From positions 1 through 5,338 of the forward strand of contig JASHQN010000164.1 of assembly GCA_030039135.1 (NCBI GenBank): a stretch of 5,338 nucleotides of DNA, in the 5' to 3' direction. The notes under the pieces were generated by a model that searched no databases, was not told the DNA's origin, and was given only the letters and a program-made list of their open reading frames with translations. Of the stretch, positions 1 to 4,336 are shown piece by piece. This DNA is from Thermoplasmata archaeon (lineage in GTDB: Archaea > Thermoplasmatota > Thermoplasmata > Lutacidiplasmatales > UBA184). How positions within the stretch are numbered: the stretch's first letter is position 1; each line of letters begins with the position of its first letter. The position numbers and the translations under genes were made by a program.

Positions 1-2
1 TC

Positions 3-593
3 CCCGAGGACATTCCCGAGATCTCCGAGGTCGGGATGATCTACCCTGGGCAGTGGGAGACGGCGCACACGTTCGGCGAAGGGGTCCGCGTGGCGTTCCG
101 TCCGATCAAGGCCACGGACGAGGAGATGATGCGGGACCTCTTCTACCGGCTCTCGGAACAGACGGTCTACCAGCGCTTCTTCCGTTCGCTGAAGTCGATG
201 CCGCACCGGGACCTCGTGCATTTCGTCAACGTCGACTACTCGAACGAGATGGCGATCGTGGGCGTCATCGAGGATTCGGAAAAGCCCGAACGCGAGCAGA
301 TCATCTGCGTGGGCCGGTACTTCCTCAACCGATCGTCGAACGTCGCCGAGGTCTCCTATCTCGTCCGGGACGACTACCAGCGGCGCGGGATCGGCACGTA
401 CCTCGTGCGCTACATCGCCCGCATCGCCCGCGAGAGCGGGATCGAGGGGTTCGTCGCCGAGATCCTCCCCGACAATCTCCCCGCGATGAAGATCCTCTCG
501 AAACTCGGCTTCCCCGTGGAGACGGTACTGTCCGGTGGGAACTACCAGCTCAAGGTCTCGTTCGGCCGATCCCGGCCGAGCGAGACGAGCTGA
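3..593 (+). CDS. C-terminal GNAT acetyltransferase domain, probably of an acetyl-CoA hydrolase/CoA-transferase fusion (5' partial)
   Basis: The reading frame is open to the left edge, so this is the end of a longer protein. The ATG at 36 is internal: 11 in-frame codons precede it without a stop. About 196 residues are visible. Counting from the Met at 36, residues 19-172 form a GNAT fold. The acetyl-CoA-binding motif A, QRRGIG, is at residues 115-120 (bases 378-395), preceded by the typical strand EVSYLVRDDY. The segment FYRLSEQTVYQRFFRSLKSM and the later FVNVDYSNEMAIVGVI match my memory of the GNAT domain found at the C-terminus of acetyl-CoA hydrolase/CoA-transferase proteins, and less closely the Pat lysine acetyltransferase fused to acyl-CoA synthetases. 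The preceding YPGQWE linker also fits. The family role is CoA transfer or hydrolysis with a fused acetyltransferase; the fusion is inferred because the catalytic part lies outside the window. Confidence 0.85.
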   Translation, partial: PEDIPEISEVGMIYPGQWETAHTFGEGVRVAFRPIKATDEEMMRDLFYRLSEQTVYQRFFRSLKSMPHRDLVHFVNVDYSNEMAIVGVIEDSEKPEREQIICVGRYFLNRSSNVAEVSYLVRDDYQRRGIGTYLVRYIARIARESGIEGFVAEILPDNLPAMKILSKLGFPVETVLSGGNYQLKVSFGRSRPSETS

Positions 594-634
594 TCCGTCG
601 GCCCCTTTCCTCTCGTCGAGCTGGCGTGGACGGG

Positions 635-650
635 CGGGGGTTTTTCCCCG
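635..650 (+). terminator. Possible weak terminator hairpin with T-rich loop
   Basis: CGGGG (635-639) can pair with CCCCG (646-650) around a GTTTTT loop, about 40 bases after the stop of the GNAT-domain gene. A pyrimidine-rich run (602-614) lies closer to the stop. Archaeal termination mainly needs T-runs, and this is the only T5 run in the gap. The stem is short, so the call is weak. Confidence 0.3.
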
Positions 651-722
651 GTAGTCCTTCCATTGGGATCGGCCGGGGGGGGTCCGAGGTCGCCTCAAGG
701 GGGTGCGGCCGGGGCCGAAGGG

Positions 723-758
723 TATTCAAAGGCCTTGCCCGCGTAGAATACGGGGGAG
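723..758 (+). promoter_or_regulatory. TATA-like box and Shine-Dalgarno for the surface-protein gene
   Basis: TATTCAAA at 723-730 is the most A/T-rich patch in the gap and sits about 39 bases before the GTG at 766, which would put transcription start near 753. GGGGGAG at 752-758 lies 7 bases before the GTG and is the best Shine-Dalgarno match in the window. If the box is real, the leader is very short and the ribosome site lies at its 5' end. The box falls inside the longer open frame starting at GTG 703, which argues against that earlier start. Confidence 0.45.
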
Positions 759-765
759 CGGTCCC

Positions 766-1581
766 GTGGCAACCCCCTACTCTCGGCGACCTCGCGCGCC
801 CGGAATCTACCGTGCGGCCCGAGCCCTGCGGCGCTTGGGCCTGATCTCGTTCGTGCTGATCGTCGTCTTCGTCGCGGTCGTCGCCTACTCGGCCGTCCAG
901 GTCGTGCGGAGCACGCCGCACATCGACTCCTCCGCGGTGACGATGGAACCCAACGGTACGTTCGGGATCACCGCGTCGTTCACCCTGTCGAATCCCGGCC
1001 TCGTGCCGATCCAGAGCTTCGGCCTGCAGTTCCGGATCCTGAACAGCTCGGGCGACGCGATCGTCGCCTCGGGCACCGATCCGCTCACGGTCCCGGCCGG
1101 CGGGAGCGACATCGTCCCGATCGCGCTCTTCCTCCCGCTGACGGCCGGCGAGTCGTCGCTCCTCGTCCAGAACCAGTACCTCCATTGGGACGTCTGGGGC
1201 AACGCGACGTACGGGTACCTGTTCGCCGTCTCGATCAGCGTGGACAGCAACCGTTCGTGGGGCGCGCCGTTCTCGGACCTGAACGTCTCCGTCGGTCCCC
1301 CGGCCCTCATGGGCGGTACCGTGGTCGCCCCCGTGACGCTCTCGTTCGTCGATCAGGCGAGCTTCGCGGACGACGGACAGCTCACCTTCCAGGTGGTCCC
1401 GCCGTCGGGGGCCCCGTGCGCCAGCGGCTCGTTCGCCCTCGACGTCGCTTCGGGGAGCCCGTACTCGTCGACCCAAGACGTGCCGTTCACGCCGGGCTGC
1501 AACCCCTCGGGCGGCGAGATCACGGCCCAGTACATCGAGGGTGGCACGGAGATCCCGCTCCCGCCCCAGAGGATCCCGTGA
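766..1581 (+). CDS. Membrane-anchored surface protein with beta-sandwich ectodomain (LEA14-like), function unknown
   Basis: This 271-residue protein is not a recognised named family. The GTG at 766 is preferred over the in-frame GTG at 703 because a Shine-Dalgarno lies 7 bases upstream and the likely promoter lies between the two. Residues 1-23 are Arg-rich, followed by one transmembrane helix at about 24-46, which predicts an N-in/C-out anchor. The outside part has two beta-rich regions. Residues about 50-180 contain a SNPGLVPIQSF segment and VPAGG turn that resemble LEA14/WHy-type domains (weak, by pattern only). Residues about 181-262 form a second region with Cys218 and Cys245, a possible disulfide. 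Five N-X-S/T sequons (N63, N93, N146, N162, N173) suggest a glycosylated exported protein. Its TGA overlaps the GTG of the next gene, so the two are probably co-translated. A role in the cell envelope is inferred. Confidence 0.8.
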   Translation: MATPYSRRPRAPGIYRAARALRRLGLISFVLIVVFVAVVAYSAVQVVRSTPHIDSSAVTMEPNGTFGITASFTLSNPGLVPIQSFGLQFRILNSSGDAIVASGTDPLTVPAGGSDIVPIALFLPLTAGESSLLVQNQYLHWDVWGNATYGYLFAVSISVDSNRSWGAPFSDLNVSVGPPALMGGTVVAPVTLSFVDQASFADDGQLTFQVVPPSGAPCASGSFALDVASGSPYSSTQDVPFTPGCNPSGGEITAQYIEGGTEIPLPPQRIP

Positions 1582-2090
1582 GCGGAGCGCCCCCCTCGCC
1601 CGGCGGCGGTGCGGCCGCCGTCCCGCCGGTGACGGGGTACGCCGTCCCCTCCCTCGGCTGGCGGATCCTCGCCGCCGCGCTGCTGATCATCCCCCTCGTG
1701 ATCCTCCTGATCGGCATTCCGGTCGCGATCCTCACCTACCTCAGCGCCCACGGGATCCCCCCGCCGATCTCGATCTCGGTCATCGAGTTCGCCGGAGCGG
1801 CGATCGTGGCGCTCGTCGCGGTCCGGCACATCCTGAGGCCGACGGCGGCCCTCGGCCCGCTCGCGATCGCCACGTCGACCGCGACGATCGTCTACCTGTA
1901 CCTCTTCCTCGTGGACGCGACCTGGCGGATCCCTATCCCGGGCTCGGGCGTCTCGCTCTCGCTCGGCTACGGCGCCCTCGTACTCCTGCTGATGATCGGA
2001 CCGGCGCTCGCGATCGGCGCCGGCCTGCTCACCCTGATCGAGGACGTGGGGTCGCCGAAGGAGCGGCTGCCGTTCGATTACCCGGCGTAG
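1578..2090 (+). CDS. Four-helix integral membrane protein, function unknown
   Basis: The 170-residue protein has no family I recognise. The GTG start at 1578 overlaps the upstream stop in the sequence GTGA, and AGAGGA at 1568-1573 is a usable Shine-Dalgarno, so translational coupling is likely. The first 25 residues are Pro/Gly/Ala-rich. Four hydrophobic helices follow at about 29-55, 64-85, 91-113 and 125-154, ending in a short charged tail (KERLPFDYPA). Arg84 and Arg87 lie just after helix 2. No catalytic motif or metal site is visible. The overlap with the gene for the sequon-rich surface protein suggests the two products work together in the membrane, for example as anchor and ectodomain, but no activity can be assigned. 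The codons before 1578 in this frame belong to a shadow of the upstream gene and are excluded. Confidence 0.8.
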   Translation: MSGAPPSPGGGAAAVPPVTGYAVPSLGWRILAAALLIIPLVILLIGIPVAILTYLSAHGIPPPISISVIEFAGAAIVALVAVRHILRPTAALGPLAIATSTATIVYLYLFLVDATWRIPIPGSGVSLSLGYGALVLLLMIGPALAIGAGLLTLIEDVGSPKERLPFDYPA

Positions 2091-2099
2091 GGCGGACGC

Positions 2100-2570
2100 C
2101 TAGGCGCCCGAGACCGTCGCCTCGACGATCCGCACCGGCGCCTTGGGTCGGTCGCTCGCGTCCCGCGGGACCCCGGCGATCTTCTCGACCACGTCCTGGC
2201 CCGATCGGACTCGGCCGAACACCGCGTGCTTGCCATCGAGCCAGGAGGTCGCCGCGAGCGTGATGAAGAACTGGCTCCCTCCCGTGTTCCGTCCGGCGTT
2301 CGCCATGGACAGCACGCCCGGCCCGTCGTGCCGGAGCGTCGGGTGGAACTCGTCCGGGATCGTGTAGCCGGGGCCGCCCGTTCCGTCGCCCTTCGGGTCC
2401 CCGCCCTGGATCATGAAGCCCGGGATGACGCGGTGGAACGTGACCCCGTTGTAGAAACCCTTGCGCACGAGCGAGACGAAGTTGTCGACGGTCTTGGGAG
2501 CGCGGTCGCGGAACAGTTCGATGCGAATGTCGCCGAGCGTGGTCCTCAGCGTCGCCGTGGGGTTGGCCAT
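2100..2570 (-). CDS. Cyclophilin-type peptidyl-prolyl cis-trans isomerase
   Basis: This is a complete, compact single-domain cyclophilin of 156 residues that catalyses cis-trans isomerisation of Xaa-Pro bonds. It lacks a signal peptide and should act in the cytoplasm. The full active site is visible: Arg47, Phe52, Met53 and Gln55 in FHRVIPGFMIQGGD; Phe102 in SQFFIT; Trp110 and His115 in WLDGKH. These match human cyclophilin A Arg55, Phe60, Met61, Gln63, Phe113, Trp121 and His126. The ATG at 2570-2568 is chosen over the GTG at 2582. It gives the usual N-terminus (TATLRTTLGDIRIELF), and a TATA-like box centred about 27 bases upstream predicts transcription starting almost on this ATG, i.e. a leaderless mRNA. 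The gene converges on the four-helix membrane protein gene with 9 bases between stop codons. The family is certain; its clients are unknown. Confidence 0.97.
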   Translation of the reverse strand: MANPTATLRTTLGDIRIELFRDRAPKTVDNFVSLVRKGFYNGVTFHRVIPGFMIQGGDPKGDGTGGPGYTIPDEFHPTLRHDGPGVLSMANAGRNTGGSQFFITLAATSWLDGKHAVFGRVRSGQDVVEKIAGVPRDASDRPKAPVRIVEATVSGA

Positions 2571-2593
2571 GCGGCCGCGCACGCCGTCCTTGG

Positions 2594-2600
2594 CTAAAAG
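2594..2600 (-). promoter_or_regulatory. TATA-like box of the cyclophilin gene
   Basis: Read on the minus strand, this is CTTTTAG, an isolated A/T patch in GC-rich DNA. Its centre lies about 27 bases before the ATG at 2570, the usual archaeal TATA-to-transcription-start distance. The transcript would therefore begin at or next to the start codon. Confidence 0.5.
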
Positions 2601-2602
2601 AC

Positions 2603-2618
2603 CGCGCGCTCTCGCGCG
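2603..2618. repeat. Perfect inverted repeat CGCGCG-CTCT-CGCGCG next to the cyclophilin TATA box
   Basis: Two CGCGCG arms flank a 4-base spacer. The element lies directly upstream of the cyclophilin TATA-like box, where the BRE and upstream operators sit in archaea, and about 30 bases from the TATA box of the divergent gene. It could bind a dimeric regulator. Short CG-only palindromes also arise by chance in such GC-rich DNA. Confidence 0.3.
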
Positions 2619-2648
2619 TGGGCGGCGCCGGGCCGCGTCGGTCGCTCC

Positions 2649-2657
2649 GTTTTATGT
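2649..2657 (+). promoter_or_regulatory. TATA-like box of the zinc-ribbon/RNase HI operon
   Basis: GTTTTATGT is the clearest TATA-like box on the + strand. It lies about 59 bases before the ATG at 2712, predicting transcription start near 2679 and a leader of about 33 bases. The leader contains CGGAGG (2683-2688), but 23 bases before the ATG, too far for a normal Shine-Dalgarno. No in-frame alternative start codon lies between. Confidence 0.5.
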
Positions 2658-2711
2658 GGGAGGGCTCGCCTTCCCACTGCGCCGGAGGACACGTCGGACG
2701 CCCTTGCGTCG

Positions 2712-3221
2712 ATGAACCGCTCGATAATCTACCTCGGGATCGGGATTCTGCTCGTGGCCTTCGCCTTCATCGCCTTCCCGATCGCCGTCACCGGCCAGGA
2801 GCAGTTTGACCTCGAGCAGGAAGTGGGCCTCTACCTCATCGCCCCCTCCCTCGCGGTCATCCTCGTCGGGTCGATCTCCTCCGACCCCCGTCAGTCCACC
2901 GTCGGCGGAGCGTTCGGGAACCCGGAGGCCGCGCCGCGACGGCCGGGAGCTGCCGCTGGAGCGTCCCCGGCCGTGCCGGCTCTGCGCTACCGGCCGGGCG
3001 AGCCCGTGCGCTGCCGCTACTGCGAGTCGTTCATCCCTGAGGAGTACGCCCAGTGCCGTCGGTGTGCGCGTCCCCGGGAGTGCCGCAACTGCTATCGCCC
3101 GCTCGGGATCGTCCTCGATCGGCCGACCTGCCCGACCTGCGCGCGCGCTGAGCCGTTCTGCAACTGCCCGCGGCTGGCCCAGCGCGCGGCCGTGACGGTC
3201 GCTCGAGGGCGCCGGGTGTAG
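2712..3221 (+). CDS. Membrane protein with N-terminal helical hairpin and cytosolic zinc ribbons
   Basis: The 169-residue protein has two transmembrane helices (about 5-26 and 38-57) joined by an acidic loop (QEQFDLEQE). This suggests an outside loop with both ends in the cytoplasm. A flexible Pro/Ala/Gly-rich linker (about 58-95) leads to a Cys-rich tail with CxxC knuckles at 101/104, 115/118, 124/127 and 140/143, plus CxC at 150/152. The first four pairs form two zinc ribbons in tandem; the last pair could add a partial third site. Such double zinc ribbons usually serve protein or nucleic-acid contacts rather than catalysis, and I do not recognise a named family. RNase HI starts 3 bases after its stop, so the two are almost certainly co-transcribed. 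Whether they interact is unknown. The ATG at 2712 is the only suitable in-frame start after the promoter. Confidence 0.85.
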   Translation: MNRSIIYLGIGILLVAFAFIAFPIAVTGQEQFDLEQEVGLYLIAPSLAVILVGSISSDPRQSTVGGAFGNPEAAPRRPGAAAGASPAVPALRYRPGEPVRCRYCESFIPEEYAQCRRCARPRECRNCYRPLGIVLDRPTCPTCARAEPFCNCPRLAQRAAVTVARGRRV

Positions 3222-3224
3222 GCG

Positions 3225-3782
3225 ATGGACGACACGAAGATCCCCCGGGGCGTGGTCACGTTCGATAACGGAACGGTGCACGTCCACTTCGACGGGGCGT
3301 GTCAGCCACCGAAGGGCCCCGGCATCGCCACGTTCGGTTTCACGATCGAGGCGCCCGGGCTGTACTTCGAGGAAGGGGGTCTCGCGACCCGACCGTACTC
3401 CGAACACTCGACGAACAACGTCGCGGAGTACGTAGCCGCGATCCGCGCACTCGAGTGGCTTCGCGAGCGCGGCTTCCGAGGGCCCGTGGTCGCGATCGGA
3501 GACAGTCAGCTCGTCGTCCGACAGATGCGGGGGGAGTACGCGGTGCGCGCGGAGCACCTGAGCGCCTACCACGAGCGCCTCGGCCAGCTCGCGCGCGAGT
3601 TCGCGTCCGTCGAGTGGCGTTGGATCGCGCGCTCGGAGAACGCCCGCGCCGATGCGCTATCCAAACAGGCGCTCGCCGAGGCCGCCCCGGAGGCACGACG
3701 ACACCGGCCCCATCGCCCTCCCGAAGTGCCGGCGGAGGACGAGGATGCGACCGCCGATTCCGAGACGGAAGGGGCTCGCTAG
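3225..3782 (+). CDS. rnhA: Ribonuclease HI
   Basis: This 185-residue enzyme cleaves the RNA strand of RNA/DNA hybrids using two metal ions, for example in R-loops, primer remnants and misinserted ribonucleotides. All four catalytic acids are visible: Asp23 in VHFDGAC, Glu68 in TNNVAEY, Asp93 in IGDSQL and Asp143 in ARADALS. The loop before the last Asp is short (WIARSENARADALS), and the His of the E. coli loop is not evident, which fits the short archaeal-type RNase HI. There is no N-terminal hybrid-binding domain. Residues about 152-185 are an extra tail rich in Arg/His/Pro and then acidic, probably disordered. The ATG lies 3 bases after the zinc-ribbon gene's stop, without a strong Shine-Dalgarno. 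The stop at 3780-3782 overlaps the stop of the convergent small gene. The family call is firm; the symbol is by homology. Confidence 0.95.
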   Translation: MDDTKIPRGVVTFDNGTVHVHFDGACQPPKGPGIATFGFTIEAPGLYFEEGGLATRPYSEHSTNNVAEYVAAIRALEWLRERGFRGPVVAIGDSQLVVRQMRGEYAVRAEHLSAYHERLGQLAREFASVEWRWIARSENARADALSKQALAEAAPEARRHRPHRPPEVPAEDEDATADSETEGAR

Positions 3783-4000
3783 CCCCAGCGGACGGTATAG
3801 ACGAGCGTGCGTCCCTCGATCGCCGCCCGGACCCGGGCGGAATCGACGTACGTGGCGAACGCCGCGGCCGCCTCGGGGGAAAGCTTCGGTCGGACGCCGT
3901 AGCCGCGCGGCGTCGCCTGCCCGAGGAAGAGCCGAGGGGGAGGAGGAGCCGGGCCCGCCGGGGGTTCCACCGGTGCCACTTTCCGGAACGGCGCGCCCAT
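3779..4000 (-). CDS. Small protein of unknown function, second gene of a minus-strand pair
   Basis: The 73-residue protein is not recognised. It has a short N-terminus, a Pro-rich stretch at about 11-23 (VEPPAGPAPPPP), then a folded-looking part with a likely helix at about 42-61 (PEAAAAFATYVDSARVRAAI) and a short strand TLVYTVRW near the end. There is no membrane segment and no Cys. Codons end mostly in G or C, as in the neighbouring genes, and the amino-acid composition is balanced, which favours a real gene over a shadow. Its ATG (4000-3998) follows the stop of the upstream small gene after a single base, so coupled translation is likely. Its TAG and the TAG of RNase HI lie in the same CTAG (3779-3782). 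The frame stays open upstream to about 4069, so an unrecognised frameshift fusion with the upstream gene cannot be excluded. Confidence 0.6.
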   Translation of the reverse strand: MGAPFRKVAPVEPPAGPAPPPPRLFLGQATPRGYGVRPKLSPEAAAAFATYVDSARVRAAIEGRTLVYTVRWG

Positions 4001-4001
4001 T

Positions 4002-4157
4002 CTAGTCGCCGCCGGCCAGGTAGACCGGAAGGTCCGAGGGATCCCGACGGGGACCGAGGCACGGGATCACCGCGAGCGGGAGGGGCTCGAACGATGTCTC
4101 ACCGCTCTCGAACGGGGCAACGGCAAGGATTCCGGTCGATGCCAATCCGTCCGACAA
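4002..4157 (-). CDS. Very small protein of unknown function, first gene of a minus-strand pair (TTG start)
   Basis: This is a 51-codon frame read by hand, too short for most gene callers. The product starts SDGLASTGILAVAPF after the initiator and ends DPSDLPVYLAGGD, with a central ETSFEPLPLAVIPCLGPR. Most codons end in G or C, and the product looks like a compact beta-rich peptide rather than the Arg-rich strings of antisense shadows. The only start between the in-frame stop at 4166-4164 and the conserved-looking part is TTG at 4157-4155. A strong TATA-like box centred near 4192 predicts transcription start about 8-10 bases before it. The stop is separated from the next gene's ATG by one base. 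I do not recognise a family. A TTG start on a near-leaderless message is unusual, so the exact start is uncertain. Confidence 0.45.
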   Translation of the reverse strand: MSDGLASTGILAVAPFESGETSFEPLPLAVIPCLGPRRDPSDLPVYLAGGD

Positions 4158-4186
4158 GGTCCGTCAGGCGATGTCAGACGCTCGTC

Positions 4187-4195
4187 ATACATAAA
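4187..4195 (-). promoter_or_regulatory. TATA-like box of the small-protein pair
   Basis: On the minus strand this is TTTATGTAT, the most A/T-rich patch between 3782 and 4300. Its centre near 4192 lies about 35 bases before the TTG at 4157. No other minus-strand gene begins here, so the box itself is evidence that the small pair is expressed. Confidence 0.5.
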
Positions 4196-4303
4196 GCCCC
4201 ATCTTCGACAGGAATCGGAGGGGTCTCGCGGGTGTTCCCGATAGAGGCCCGTGGCGGACGTACCGCTGACCGGACGGGCCCGGAGGGGTCTTGGGACGGC
4301 GCT

Positions 4304-4312
4304 GATTAAAGG
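4304..4312 (+). promoter_or_regulatory. TATA-like box of the M2 peptidase gene
   Basis: GATTAAAGG lies with its centre about 29 bases before the ATG at 4337, predicting transcription start within a few bases of the start codon (leaderless or nearly so). The TAA inside the box is also an in-frame stop for the peptidase frame, which confirms that no earlier start is possible after it. Confidence 0.55.
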
Positions 4313-4336
4313 GGCTCGAGGTTCCGGCGGGTCGTC

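Noticed and set aside
743..751. TAGAATACG as the TATA box of the surface-protein gene
   Set aside because: It is only about 19 bases from the GTG at 766, too close for the usual TATA-to-transcription-start distance. The box at 723-730 fits better.
703..765. Earlier GTG start for the surface-protein gene
   Set aside because: It would add 21 Arg/Pro-rich residues, overlap the likely TATA box and lack a Shine-Dalgarno. The GTG at 766 has a good one.
53..844. Plus-strand frame overlapping the GNAT domain and the following gap
   Set aside because: The GNAT frame contains conserved motifs. This alternative is Arg/Gly/Pro-rich noise.
550..1476. Minus-strand open frame of 308 codons opposite the surface-protein gene
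   Set aside because: The product is dominated by Arg, Asp and Glu repeats typical of an antisense shadow, and it overlaps a well-supported + strand gene.
2571..2582. Earlier GTG start for the cyclophilin (MRGRMANP)
   Set aside because: The predicted transcription start falls near 2571, so these codons would not be on the mRNA, and cyclophilins begin close to the second Met.
2652..3572. Minus-strand open frame of 306 codons across the zinc-ribbon and RNase HI genes
   Set aside because: It lies opposite two genes with clear motifs, and its own product shows no recognisable fold.
4082..4092. tRNA-like T-loop (GTTCGAGCCCC on the minus strand)
   Set aside because: The flanking bases do not form the 5-base T-stem, and no anticodon or acceptor arm can be found around it. 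The stretch lies inside the small coding frame.
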